From Scilla litardierei (Eukaryota; Streptophyta; Magnoliopsida; Asparagales; Asparagaceae), in the NCBI GenBank assembly GCA_030789695.1, contig CM061142.1:281535043-281599042 (forward strand): DNA of 64,000 nucleotides. The letters run 5' to 3'. How positions within the stretch are numbered: the stretch's first letter is position 1; each line of letters begins with the position of its first letter. Below the pieces are notes generated by a model that was not told the DNA's origin, ran no database searches, and saw only the letters and a list, made by a program, of their open reading frames with translations. Shown one piece after another: positions 46,021-58,434 of the stretch. The position numbers and the translations under genes are program-made.

Positions 46021-47217
46021 TTATACTCATCAATTTGAATGGTCAATTTCACTATAAATGGACCGTGAACGCCCTCAAAAATTTTGCTTTGTGTATGAGA
46101 TTACCCTCAACAATTACTCACAGCGCAACATCTGTATATTCTGTATATTCACGAGCACAATAACTGTAGACTCACGGGTTCTTTCCATGACTCACAGTAA
46201 CTCAACTGTAGTCTCATCCTCATCCATGGGCAGTCCAATTCGTCTATAATAAATGGCGTCTCATTCTAAAATGTTGGTAACGGCTAATTGATTGCAGCAT
46301 TCAAAACCTCTCAATAAATACGCAAATAAAGCCTCGCTTTAATACGCAGCATTCAAAGCCTATTTTAATACTTGTTTAATATTTGACCGTTTGAATTCAT
46401 AACAACTATTTTTTGAACTCTATTTATATCCCTCTTCATTCCACAAGAAAATACACAGAAAAATTGCTTCCTCCAAAAATTCTTCTTTGCTTCATCTCGT
46501 TCTCCTGGGTAGCTGTATTGTGCAAAATCCAAAGTCTCTAGCCAAGTGTGGACGTGGCCAGGGGCTGATGTGTTAACCTTCGGGAGCAACCGACAACAGC
46601 GATTACCACCGAGGTCGCGCTGTAATTGATTTCAAGGAAGTGGTCATCCCCACGCCACAGCGCTTTCAATTACATCTGCTAAGTATTCTGTTTCTCTGAT
46701 CTTCCTCGTATAGCCACGGTATTCTATGTATTTTTCTTACAATATGTTTGTTTCTCAGTTTAGTCGGACAAATTCTAACCATTGCTTCGTTCTGCTTGAT
46801 GTAGATATATACCATGGTAAATAGAAGATAAAATTAAAAGTTACTCCTGCTATTTCAATGTGGACCATTTCCTTCATGATGTAGATGCCTGTAAAGAGAA
46901 TGGGATGGCGGTAGAAAATGACTCCAATGAAATCAGGATAACTACGCAACCAAAATGCACCTGCAAATCTTCCCAGAAGATCTCAGCGTTCAGCGGACCT
47001 TCTAGGATACAGTAGCATTTGCAACCAAAATGCACCTTCAAATCTTCCCAGCAGATCTCATCGGTCAGTGGACCTTCTAGGATACATTAGCATTTTCTTT
47101 CTTTCTTGCGTCTGAAAGTATGGATTTTCGAGGTATTCCATTTAGTAAGTATATACTTTTTAATACAATGTAGGTGAAATTCTTATTCAATTGGGTGGAA
47201 AATGATGTAGAAATTTG
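46021..47217 (+). other. Non-coding region upstream of the MULE fragment
   Basis: No domain seen. 46948-47103 is a direct duplication of about 78 bases (AACCAAAATGCACCT... and CTTCTAGGATACA.. words twice). It may be the 5' untranslated and subterminal part of a MULE; no terminal inverted repeat was identified. Confidence 0.4.
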
Positions 47218-47317
47218 GTGATTTTACATGCATGCAGATACGGTTGAGATTGCTGGAGAAGGTACAAAAATCCAAGGTACTATTGATTTATCTTTTCTGG
47301 GATAATACATTAAATCT

Positions 47318-48060
47318 TTGAATCAAAGTCGAATTAGTTGTATGAATAGTTTGATACAGGATGAAATGGATTTTACAAAAGAATTTATTACCGCGCAAAT
47401 TTTTAAGAGAAGAGACGAGCTCTTTGTGTGGATAAAGACCGTCAGCCATGTGATTATTACCATATCGACGACGAGTTTGGGTAAAACTTCCAATAGGATT
47501 CCTGCTGTTTACTTTGCATGTGAAAGAAGCGGGGTTTACAGGTGACCGAAAGGAAAAAACGACCAACAGGCCAGTTAAAACAAAGAAGTGTCAATGTCTG
47601 TTCTCATTGCGTGGTAATGGTGGGCGCCGGTGTTGGTGGTGAGGAGTGGAGGTTAACAGTCGTTGAGGGCAGGCACAACCATCAAGCTGCTAATTATGTC
47701 GAGGGCCATTCTGATGAAGGGCAGTTGCAGGGAATGGAGATGGAATCATTGAGAGATTTGTCAAATAGCACGCTGAGGCCGACTGTAATTTTGAAAGTCC
47801 TGTAGGAAAATCCAACCTTCTATGCAAATCAATTTATAATGTGGAGGTTAACAGTCATTAAGGGCATGCACAACCATCAAGCTGCTAATTATGTCGAGGG
47901 CCATTCCGATGAAGGGCAGTTGCAGGGAATGGAGATGGAATCATTGAGAGATTTGGCAAATAGCATGTTGAGGTCGGCTGAAATTTTGAAAGTCATGTAG
48001 GAAAACCTTCCATGCAAATCAATTTATAATGCACGTCACCGATTAAAAAGGGACAACAAG
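47318..48060 (+). pseudogene. MULE transposase N-terminus, FAR1-like DNA-binding domain
   Basis: 47318-47545 reads FKRRDELFVWIKTVSHVI then RIPAVYFACERSGVYR; after a one-base shift near 47541, 47542-47805 reads KKRPTGQLKQRSVNVCSHC, WRLTVVEGRHNHQAANYVEG and ends at a TAG. The C...C...HNH pattern with CERSG(V)YR is the zinc-binding FAR1/WRKY-GCM1 domain that opens plant MULE transposases and binds the element ends. A repeat of the HNH part follows at 47839-48010, then SIYNARHRLKRDNKN, the usual next block. Homology stops about 100 bases before the satellite; the catalytic core is absent. Confidence 0.78.
47646..48030 (+). repeat. Direct duplication inside the MULE fragment
   Basis: GTGGAGGTTAACAGTCGTTG at 47646 and GTGGAGGTTAACAGTCATTA at 47839 start two copies of a unit of about 193 bp containing the HNH motif. 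A period that is not a multiple of three shifts the frame. Confidence 0.85.
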
Positions 48061-50800
48061 AATGTTGATATTGAAAAAAATTCGGTATAAAATTGATGTT
48101 AGGTTTTGTGAAAAATAATCACCTGCTGTAAGAAATTAAAAGATATGTTACCCATATTACTACCTTCGGATGGAAATTGCTCCACACTTGTCACTTGTGC
48201 GTTTTATGCCCCGTGCACGACGCGCACGACGGGGGTAATTCTGCCCGTCGTGCACACGAATGGAAATTGCTCCATACTTGTGCGTTTTAAGCCCAGCACA
48301 CGATGCGCACGACTGGGGTAATTTTGCCCGTCGTGCACGCGGATGGAAATTGCTTCACACTAGGCGTTTTAACCCACGCGTACTAATTTTGCCCGTCGTG
48401 CGCACGGATGGAAATTGCTCCACACTTGTGCGTTTTAAGCCCCGTGCACGAAGCGCACAACATGGGTAATTTTGCCCGTCGTGCACGCGGATGGAAATTG
48501 CTTCACACTAGGCGTTTTAACCCCCGCACAAGACGGGGCGTAATTTTTCCCGTCGTGCGCGCGGCTGGAAATTGCTTCACACGTTGCATTTTAACCCCCG
48601 AACACGACGCTCACGATGGGAGTAATTTTTCCCGTCGTGAGTGCGGATGGAAATTGCTCTACACCTGTGCGTTTTAAGCCCCGTACATAATGCGCACGAC
48701 GGGGGTAATTTTGCCCGTCGTGTGCACGGATGGAAATTGCTTCACACTAGGCATTTTAACCCCCGCTCACGACGGGGCGTAATTTTGCCCGTCGTGCGGG
48801 CGGCTGGAAATTGCTTCACACGTTGTGTTTTAAACCCCGCGCACGACGCGCACGACGGGGGTAATTTTGCCCGTCGTGTGCGCGGATGGAAATTGCATCA
48901 CACTAGGCGTTCTAACCCCCGCACATGACGGGGCGTAATTTTGCCCGTCGTGCGCGCGGATGGAAATTGCTTCACACGTCTACGTTTTAACCCCCGTGCA
49001 CGACGGGCCGTAATTTTGCCCGTCGTGCGCGCGGATGGCAATTGCTTCACACTAGGCGTTTTAACCCCCGCGCACAACATGACGTAATTTTACTCGTCGT
49101 GTGCGCGGCTAGAAATTCCTTCACACGTTGCGTTTAAAGTTTTAACCCCCCCCGCACGATGCGTACGACGGGGGTAATTTTGCCCGTCGTGCGCGCGGAT
49201 GGAAATTGCTCCATACTTGTGTGTTTTAAGCCCTGCACACGACGTGCACGACTTGGGTAATTTTGCCCTTCGTTCGCGCGGATGGAAATTGCTTCACACT
49301 AGACGTTTTAACCCACGCGCACTAATTTTGCCCGTCGTGCGCGCGGATGGAAATTGCTCCACATTTGTGCGTTTTAAGCCCCGCGCACGACGCGCACGAC
49401 CGGGGTAATTTTGCCCGTCATGTGCGCGGATGGAAATTGCTTCACACTAGGCATTTTAACCCCCGCACAAGACGGGGCGTAATTTTGCCCGTCGTGCGCG
49501 CGGCTGGAAATTGCTTCACACGTTGCATTTTAACCGCCGCACACGACGCGCACGACGGGGGTAATTTTGCCCATCGTGCACGCGGATGGAAATTGCTCCA
49601 CACTTGTGCATTTTAATCCCCGCAAACGACGCGCACGACGGGGGTAATTTTGCCCGTAGTGCGCGTGGATGGAAATTGCTTCACACTATGCGTTTAAACC
49701 CTGCGCACGACGGGCGTAATTTTGCCCGTCGTGCACGCAGTTGGAAATTGCTCCACACTTGTGCGTTTTAAGCTCTGCACACGACACACACGACGGAGGT
49801 AATTTTCCCGTTGTGCGCGCGGATGGAAATTGCTTCACACTTTACGTTTTAACATCCGCGCACGACGCGCACGATGCGCACGACGGGGGGTAATTTTGCC
49901 CGTCGTGCGCGCGGATGAAAATTGCTTCACACTATGCGTTTTAACCCCTGCGCACGAAGGGGCGTAATTTTTCCCGTCGTGCGAGTGGCTGGAAATAGCT
50001 TCACACTATGCGTTTAACCCCCGCACACGACGGGGCGTAATTTTGCCCGTCGTGCACGCGGTTGGAAATTCCTGCACTCGTTGAGTTTTAACCGCCGCAC
50101 ACGACGCGCACGACGGGGGTAATTTTGCCCGTCGTGCGCGCGGATGGAAATTGCTCCACACTTGTACGTTTTAAGCCCCGCACATGACGCACACGACGGG
50201 GGTAATTTTGCCCGTCGTGCGTGCGGATGGAAATTACTTCACACTAAGCGTTTTAACCCCCGCACACGACGGGGCGTAATTTTGCCCGTCGTGCACGTAG
50301 CTGGAAATTGCTTCGCACGTTGCGTTTTAACCCCTGCGCACGACCCGCATAACGTGGGTAATTTTGCCAGTCGTGCGCGTGGATGGAAATTGCATCACAC
50401 TAGGCGTTCTAACCCCCGCACACGACGGGGCATAATTTTATCCGTCGTGAGCGCGGATGGAAATTGTTTCACACTTCTGCGTTTTAACCCCCACGCACGA
50501 CGGGCCGTAATTTTGCCCGTCGTGCGCGCGGATGGCAATTGCTTCACACTAGGCGTTTTAACCCACACGCACGACGGGGCGTAATTTTGCTCGTCGTGCG
50601 CACGGCTGGAAATTCCTTCACACGTTGCGTTTTAAGTTTTAACCCCCGTGCAAGACGTGCACGACGGGGGTAATTTTTCCCGTCGTGCGCGCGGATGGAA
50701 ATTGCTCCATACTTGTGCGTTTTAAGCCCCGTACACGACGCGCACGACGGGGGTAATTTTACCTGTCGTGCGCACGGATGGAAATTACTTCACACTAGGC

Positions 50801-51930
50801 GTTTTAAACCTCGCACACGACGGGGCGTAATTTTGCCCGTCGTGCGCGCGGCTGGAAATTGCTTCACACGTTGCGTTTTAACCCCCGCACACGACGCGCA
50901 CGATGGGGGTAATTTTGCCCGTCATGCGCACGGATGGAAATTGCTACACACTTGTGCGTTTTAAGCCCCGCACACGACACGCACGACTGGGGTAATTTCA
51001 CCCGTCTTGCGCACGGATGGAAATTGTTTCACACTAGGTGTTTTAACCCCCGCACACGACGGGGCGTAATTTTTCCCGTCATGCACGCGGCTGGAAATTG
51101 CTCCACACTTGTGCGTTTTAAGCTTCGCACACGATGCGCACGACAGGGGGTAATTTTGCCCGTTGTGCGCGCGGATGGAAATTGCTTCACACTTTGCGTT
51201 TTAACCCCCTCGCACGACGCACACGACAGGGGTAATTTTGCCCGTCGTGCGCGCGGCAGGAAATTGCTTCACACTTTGTGTTTTAACCCCCGCGCACGAC
51301 GGGGCATAATTTTGCCCGTCGTGCACGCGGCTGGAAATTGTTTCACATGTTGCGTTTTAACCCCCGCGCACGACGCGCACGACACGCACAACGCGTACGA
51401 CGGGGGTAATTTTGCCCGTCGTGCGCGCGGCTGGAAATTGCTTCATACGTTGCGTTTTAACCACCGCGCATGACGGGGCGTAATTTTGCCCGTCGTGTGC
51501 GCGGCTGTGAATTGCTTCACACATTGCGTTTTAACACCCGCGCATGACGCGCACGACGTGGGTAATTTTTCCCGTCATGCGCGCGGATGGAAATTGCTCC
51601 ACACTTTTGCGTTTTAAGCTCCGCACACGATGCACACGACTGGGGTAATTTTGCCCGTCGTGCGCGCGGATGGAAATTACTTAAGACTAGGCGTTTTAAC
51701 CCACGCGCACGACGGGGCGTAATTTTGCCCGTCGTGCGCGCGACTGGAAATTGCATCACACGTTGCGTTTTAACCCCCGCACACGACGCGCACGACAGGG
51801 GTAATTTTGCCCGTCGTGCGCACGGATGGAAATTGCTCCACACTAGGCGTTTTAAGCCCCGCCCACGATGCGCACGACTGGGGTAATTTTGCCCGTCGTG
51901 CGCACGGATGGCAATTGCTTCACACTAGGC
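50801..51930. repeat. Higher-order repeat, copy 1 (about 1130 bp)
   Basis: Begins GTTTTAAACCTCGCACACGA and includes the distinctive monomers with GCTTCGCACACGATGCGC, CGCACAACGCGTACGACGG and TTAAGACTAGG. The same series recurs at 51931-53060. Confidence 0.85.
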
Positions 51931-53060
51931 GTTTTAAACCTCGCACACGACGGGGCGTAATTTTGCCCGTCGTGCGCGCGGCTGGAAATTGCTTCACACG
52001 TTGCGTTTTAACCCCCGCACACGACGTGCACGATGGGGGTAATTTTGCCCGTCGTGCGCACGGATGGAAATTGCTACAAACTTGTGCGTTTTAAGCCCCG
52101 CACACGACACGCACGACTGGGGTAATTTCACCCGTCGTGCGCACGGATGGAAATTGTTTCACGCTAGGTGTTTTAACCCCCGCGCATGACGGGGCGTAAT
52201 TTTTCCCGTCATGTACGCGGCTGGAAATTGCTCCACACTTGTGCGTTTTAAGCTTCGCACACGATGCGCACGACGGGGGTAATTTTGCCCGTTGTCCGCG
52301 CGGATGGAAATTGCTTCACACTTTGCGTTTTAACCCCCTCACACGACGCACACGACAGGGGTAATTTTGCCCGTCGTGCGCGCGGCAGGAAATTGCTTCA
52401 CACTTTGTGTTTTAACCCCCGCGCACGACGGGGCGTAATTTTGCCCGTCGTGCACGCGGCTGGAAATTGTTTCACATGTTGCGTTTTAACCCCCACGCAC
52501 GACGCGCACGACGCGCACAACGCGTACGACGGGGGTAATTTTGCCCGTCGTGCGCGCGGCTAGAAATTGCTTCATACGTTGCGTTTTAACCACCGCGCAT
52601 GACGGGGCGTAATTTTGCCCGTCGTGTGCGCGGCTGTGAATTGCTTCACACATTGCTTTTAACACCCGCGCATGACGCGCACGACGTGGGTAATTTTTCC
52701 CGTCATGCGCGCGGATGGAAATTGCTCCACACTTTTGCGTTTTAAGCTCCTCACACGATGCGCACGACTGGGGTAATTTTGCCCGTCGTGCGCGCGGATG
52801 GAAATTACTTAAGACTAGGCGTTTTAACCCACGCGCACGACGGGGCGTAATTTTGCCCGTCGTGCGCGCGGCTGAAAATTGCATCACACATTGCGTTTTA
52901 ACCCCCGCACACGACGCGCACGACAGGGGTAATTTTGCCCGTCGTGCGCACGGATGGAAATTGCTCCACACTAGGCGTTTTAAGCCCCGCCCACGATGCG
53001 CACGACTGGGGTAATTTTGCCCGTCGTGCGCACGGATGGCAATTGCTTCACACTAGGCGT
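51931..53060. repeat. Higher-order repeat, copy 2 (about 1130 bp)
   Basis: Landmark offsets from copy 1 are 1130 (GTTTTAAACCTCG) and 1129 (CCACCGCGCATGACGGGGCG). Differences are few and mostly at CpG sites, so this is the youngest visible duplication in the array. A more diverged version of the second half appears at about 54740-55540. Confidence 0.85.
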
Positions 53061-54954
53061 TTTTACCCACGCGCACTAATTTTGCCCGTCGTGCGCGCGG
53101 ATGTAAATTTCTCCACACTTGTGCGTTTTAAGCCCCCGCGCACGACGTGCACGACGGGGGTAATTTTGCCCGACGTGCGCGCGGCTGGAAATAGCTTCAC
53201 ACTATGCATTTTAACCCCCGCACACGTCGTGGCGTAATTTTGCCCGTCGTGTGCGCGGATGGAAATTGCTTCACACTTCTGTGTTTTAACCCCCGCGCAT
53301 GACGGGCCGTAATTTTGCCCATCGTGCGCGCGGATGGCAATTACTTCACACTAGGCCTTTTAACCCACGCGCACGACGGGACGTAATTTTGCTCGTCGTG
53401 CATGCGGCTGGAAATTCCTTCACACGTTGCGTTTTAAGTTTTAACCCCAGCGCAGGACGCGCACGACGGGGGTAATTTTGCCCGTCGTGCACGCGGATGG
53501 AAATTGCTCCATACTTGTGCGTTTTAAGCCCCGCACACGATGCGCACGACGAGGGTAATTTTGCACGTCGTGCGCGCGGATGGAAATTGCTTCACACTAG
53601 GCGTTTTAAACCACGCACACGACGGGGCGTAATTTTGCCCGCCATGCGCGCGGCTGGAAATTGCTTCACACGTTGCGTTTTAACCCCGCACACGACGCAC
53701 ATGATGGGGGTAATTTTTCCCGTCATGCGCGCGGATGGAAATTGCTACACACTTGTGCGTTTTAAGCCCCGCGCACGACACACACGACGGGGGTAATTTC
53801 GCCCGTCGTGTGCGCGGATGGAAATTGCTTCACACTAGGCGTTTTAACCCCGACGCATGACGGGGCGTAATTTTGCCCGTCGTGTGCGCGGCTAGAAATT
53901 GCTTCACACGTTACGTTTTAACCCCTGCGCACGACCCGCACGACGTGGGTAATTTTGCCCGTCGTGCGCGCGGATGGAAATTGCATCACACTAGGCGTTC
54001 TAACCCCCGCACACGACGGGGCATAATTTTGACCGTCGTGCGCGCGGATGGAAATTTCTTCACACTTCTGCGTTTTAACCCCCGCGCACGACGGGCCGTA
54101 ATTTTTCCCGTCGTGCGCGCGGATGGCAATTGCTTCACACTAGGCGTTTTAACCCACGCGCACGACGGGGCATAATTTTGCTCGTCGTGCGCACGGCTGG
54201 AAATTCCTTCACACGTTGCGTTTTAGGTTTTAACCCCCGCGCAGGACGCGCACGACGGGGGTAATTTTTCCCGTCGTGCGCGCGGATGGAAATTGCTCCA
54301 TACTTGTGCGTTTTAAGCACCGTACACGACGCGCACGACGGGGGTACTTTTGCCCGTCGTGCGCACGGATGGAAATTACTTCACACTTGGCGTTTTAAAC
54401 TCCGCACACGACGGGGCGTAATTTTGCCCGTCGTGCGCACGGCTAGAAATTGCTTCACACGTTGCGTTTTAACCCCCGCACACGACGCGCACGATGGGGG
54501 TAATTTTGCCCGTCGTGCACGCGGATGGAAATTGCTACACACTTGTGCGTTTTAAGCCCAGCACACGACACACACGACTGGGGTAATTTCACCCGTCGTG
54601 CGCGCGGATGGAAATTGTTTCACACTAGGCGTTTTAACCCCCGCACACGACGGGGCGTAATTTTGCCCGTCATGCGCACGGCTGGAAATTGCTCCACACT
54701 TGTGCGTTTTAAGCTCCGCACACGACGCGCATGACGGGGGTAATTTTACCCGTTGTGCGCGCGGATGAAAATTGCTTCACACTTTGCCTTTTAACCCCCT
54801 CGCACGACGCGCACGGCAGGGGTAATTTTGTTTGTCGTGCGCGCGGCTGGAAATTGCTTCACACTTTGTGTTTTAACCCCCGCGTACGACGGGACGTAAT
54901 TTTGCCCGTCGTGCACGCGGCTGGAAATTGTTTCATATGTAGCGTTTTAACCCC

Positions 54955-55030
54955 CGCGCACGACGCGCACGATGCGTACGACGCGCACGACGCGTACGAC
55001 GCGCACGACGCGTACGACGTGTACGACGGG
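54955..55030. repeat. 9-bp step expansion inside a monomer stem
   Basis: Alternating CGCGCACGA and CGCGTACGA steps repeat about seven times, lengthening one arm of the hairpin. Shorter expansions lie at about 49855-49885, 51365-51405 and 52495-52535. Confidence 0.85.
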
Positions 55031-57680
55031 GGTAATTTTGTCCATCGTGTGCACGGCTGAAAATTGCTTCACACGTTGCATTTTAACCACCGTGCATGAC
55101 GGGGCATAATTTTTCCCATCGTGCGCGCGGCTGTAAATTGCTTCACACGTTGCGTTTTAACCTCCGCGCACGATGCGCACGACGTGTGTAATTTTACCCG
55201 TCGTGCGCGCGGATGGAAATAGCTCTACACTTTTGCGTTTTAAGCTCCGCACACGATGCTCACGACTGGGGTAATTTTGCCCGTCATGCGCGCGTATGTA
55301 AATTACTTCACACTAGGCGTTTTAACCCACGCGCACGACGGGGCGTAATTTTGCCCGTCGTGCGCGTGGCTGGAAATTGCTTCACACGTTGCGTTTTAAC
55401 CCCCGCACACGACGCGCACGACGGGGGTAATTTTGCCCGTCGTGCACGCGGATGGAAATTGCTCCACACTAGTGCATTTTAAGCCCCGCCCACGATGCGC
55501 ACGACTGGGGTAATTTTGCCCGTCGTGCGCGCGGATGGCAATTGCTTCACACTAGGCGTTTTTACCGACGCGCACTAATTTTGCCCATCGTGCACGCGGA
55601 TGGAAATTTCTCCACACTTGTGCGTTTTAAGCCCCGTGCATGACGCGCACGATGGGGGTAATTTTGCCCGTCGTGCGTGCAGCTGGAAATAGCTTCACAC
55701 TAGGCATTTTAACCCCCACACACGACGTGGCGTAATTTTGCCCGTCGTGCGCGCGGATGGAAATTGCTTCACACTTCTGTGTTTTAGCCCCCGCGCACGA
55801 CGGGCCGTAATTTTGCCCATCGTGCGCGCGGATGGCAATTGCTTCACACTAGGCCTTTTAACCCACGCGCACGACGGGGCGTAATTTTGCTCGTCGTGCG
55901 CGCGGCTGGAAATTCCTTCACACGTTGCGTTTTAAGTTTTAACCCTCGCGCAGGACGCACACGACGGGGGTAATTTTGCCTGTCGTGCACGCGGATGGAA
56001 ATTGCTCCATACTTGTGCGTTTTAAGCCTCGCACACGATGCGCACGACGGGGGTAATTTTGCCCGTTATGCGCGCGGATGGAAATTTCTTCACACTAGGC
56101 GTTTTAAACCACGCACACGACGGGGCGTAATTTTGCCCGTCGTGCGCGCGGCTGGAAATTGCTTCACACGTTGCGTTTTAATCCCAGCACACGACGCACA
56201 CGATGGGGGTAATTTTGCCCGTCGTGCGCGCGGATGGAAATTGCTACACACTTGTGCGTTTTAAGCCCCGCGCACGACGCGCACGACGGGGGTAATTTCG
56301 CCTGTCGTGCGCGTGGATGGAAATTGCTTCACGCTAGGCATTTTAACCCCCACGCACGACGGGGCGTAATTTTGCCCGTCATGCGCGCAGCTGGAAATTG
56401 CTCAACACTTGTGCATTTTAAGCTCCGCACATGACGCGCACAACGGGGGTAATTTTGCCCGTCGTTCGCGCGGCTGGAAATTGCTTCACACGTTGCGTTT
56501 TAACCCCCGCGCACGACGAGGCGTAATTTTTCCCATCGTGCGCATGCCTGGAAATTCTTGCACACGTTGCCTTTTAACCCCCGCGCACGACGCGCACGAC
56601 GTGGGTAATTTTTCCCGTCGTGTGCGCGGATGGAAATTACTCCACACTTTTGCGTTTTAAGCTCTGCACATGATGCGCATGACTGGGGCAATTTTTTCCG
56701 TCGTGCGCGCGGATGGAAATTGCTTCACACTAGGCGTTTTAACCCACGCGCACGACGGGGCGTAATTTTGTCCGTCGTGCACGCGGCTGGAAATTGCTTC
56801 ACATGTTGCGTTTTAAACCCCGCACACGATGCACACGACAGTGGTAATTTTTCCCGTCGTGCGCGCGGATGGAAATTGCTTCACACTAGGCGTTTTAACC
56901 CCCGCGCACAACATGGCGTAATTTTGCCCGTCGTGCGCGCGGCTGGAAATTGCTTCACACATTGCATTTTAACCCCCGCGCACGACGCGCACGACGTGGG
57001 TAATTTTGCCCGTCGTGCACGCGGATGGAAATTGCTCCACACTTGTGCGTTTTAATCCCTGCCCACGACGTGCACGACTGGGGTAATTTTGCCCGTCGTG
57101 CGCGCGGATGGAAATTACTTCACACTAGGCGTTTTTATTCGCGTGCACTAATTTTGCCCGTCGTGCGCGTGGATGGAAATTTCTCCACACTTGTGCGTTT
57201 TAAGCCCTGTGCACGACGTGCACGACGGGGGTAATTTTGCCCGTCGTGCGCGCAGATGGAAATTGATTCACACTAGACGTTTTAACCCCTGCGCACGACG
57301 GGGCGTAATTTTGCCCGTCGTACGTGCGGCTGGAAATTGCTTCACACTTTGCGTTTTAACCCCCGCGCACGACGTGCATGACGGGGGTAACTTTCCCCCG
57401 TTGTGCGCGTGGATGGAAATTGCTTCACACGTTGTGTTTAACCCCAGCGCACGACGGGGCGTAATTTTGCCCGTCGTGCGCGTGGATGGAAATTGCTCCA
57501 CATTTGTGCGTTTTAAGCCCCGCGCACGACGCGTACGACTGGGGTAATTTTGCCCGTCGTTCGCGCGGATGGAAATTGCTTCACATGTTGCGTTTTAACC
57601 CCCGCGTACGACGGGGGTAATTTTACCGGTCGTGCGCGCGTATGGAAATTGCTACACACTGCGTTTTAAACCCCGCGCAT

Positions 57681-57864
57681 GACCCCGCGCACGACGTGTA
57701 GGCTATAGCGCGTTGTGCGCGGTGAGTAATTTTATCCGTTCTGGGTCGACGCGCACAACGATGCCGTATGAATGACCCCGCCCACGACGCGTAGGCTGTA
57801 GCGCGTTATTCGCGGGGAGTAATTTAATCCGTTCTGGGTCGACGCGCACAACGGTGCCGTATAG
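57681..57864. repeat. Two 93-bp units at the right edge of the satellite
   Basis: GACCCCGCGCACGACGTGTA at 57681 and GACCCCGCCCACGACGCGTA at 57774 start two related units that also contain GCGCGTTGTGCGCGGTGAGT and CTGGGTCGACGCGCACAACG, mixing satellite and dispersed-palindrome words. Confidence 0.8.
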
Positions 57865-58131
57865 TGTACAATATTTCTTTAAAAATGGATTTAAAGGGCG
57901 CGATGGTAATTGCACCAATAGTTCTAAAAAGTTGCTTTGAAATGGGCTTTAAAGGCGGGATGGTATTGCCCCAAAAGTTCCGGTTGCGTAAGGGCGCGTT
58001 GGTAATTGCACCAAAAGTTCCGCATGTTCCGCTTTTAACAATAGCCGGGGGATCGAATCGGACGGTAGGGATGGGTCGAGCGCAGGAATCCCATCTGAGC
58101 ACGAGCGCAGGCACATTTTACCATATATAAA
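57865..58131. other. Short spacer with repeated GGTAATTGCACCAA
   Basis: Words GGTAATTGCACCAATAGTTC, GGTATTGCCCCAAAAGTTCC and GGTAATTGCACCAAAAGTTC occur at about 60-bp intervals. No coding feature. Confidence 0.5.
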
Positions 58132-58406
58132 TATTCTATATTTGTTGAAGATTTTGAATGTTGTCCAACTAGGACAAGTGACTAGGACAAAGGGGCTTAT
58201 GACTAGGATAACAGCTTGATGACTAGGACTGTGATAAGTTTTGGAGGGAAATTTGTGGGGAAGATTTGAATTTGGGGGGCTTAAATTTGGGGGGAACTTA
58301 AATTTTGGGGGAAACTTGAAATTTTGGGGGGAAACTTGAAATTTTGTGGGGGGGGGGGACTTAGCCATTTAATAAACTGTGCCATATGGGCACGGGTAAT
58401 GACTAG
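58132..58406 (+). mobile_element. Short Helitron, 3' end clear
   Basis: Ends with hairpin GTGCCATATGGGCAC, GGGTAATGACTAG and host T. Start near TTCTATATTTGTTGAAGATT; the exact 5' TC end is uncertain. It contains G-rich words of the type ACTTAAATTTGGGGGG shared with its neighbours. No coding capacity, so non-autonomous. Confidence 0.65.
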
Positions 58407-58434
58407 TATTCTATAAAACATGAAGATTTATATA

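Larger units (their letters stand above)
48168..57700. repeat. 9.5-kb satellite of 73-84 bp hairpin-bearing monomers
   Basis: Each monomer has ATGGAAATTGCTTCACAC (or CTCCACAC), a GCGTTTTAACCCCCG link, and a palindrome GCGCACGACGGG..TAATTTTG..CCCGTCGTGCGC. Measured starts 50695, 50779, 50852, 50934, 51018, 51091 and 51175 give spacings 84, 73, 82, 84, 73, 84. The short type lacks a 9-bp CGCGCACGA step. From the length there are roughly 120 monomers. Both strands are rich in CpG and poor in stops, so 60-180 codon frames recur; they follow the repeat and are not genes. The left edge abuts the MULE fragment; the right edge grades into 57.7-58.0 kb. Confidence 0.93.

Noticed and set aside
48168..57700. 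Many 60-180 codon frames such as MEIAPHLCVLSPAHDAHDGGNF
   Set aside because: They repeat with the satellite period, occur on both strands and follow from CpG-rich, stop-poor monomers. No domain, no start context, frames shift between monomers.
48168..57700. CRISPR-like alternation of repeat and spacer
   Set aside because: The intervals are themselves repeated, no cas genes are present, and the surroundings are plant transposons.
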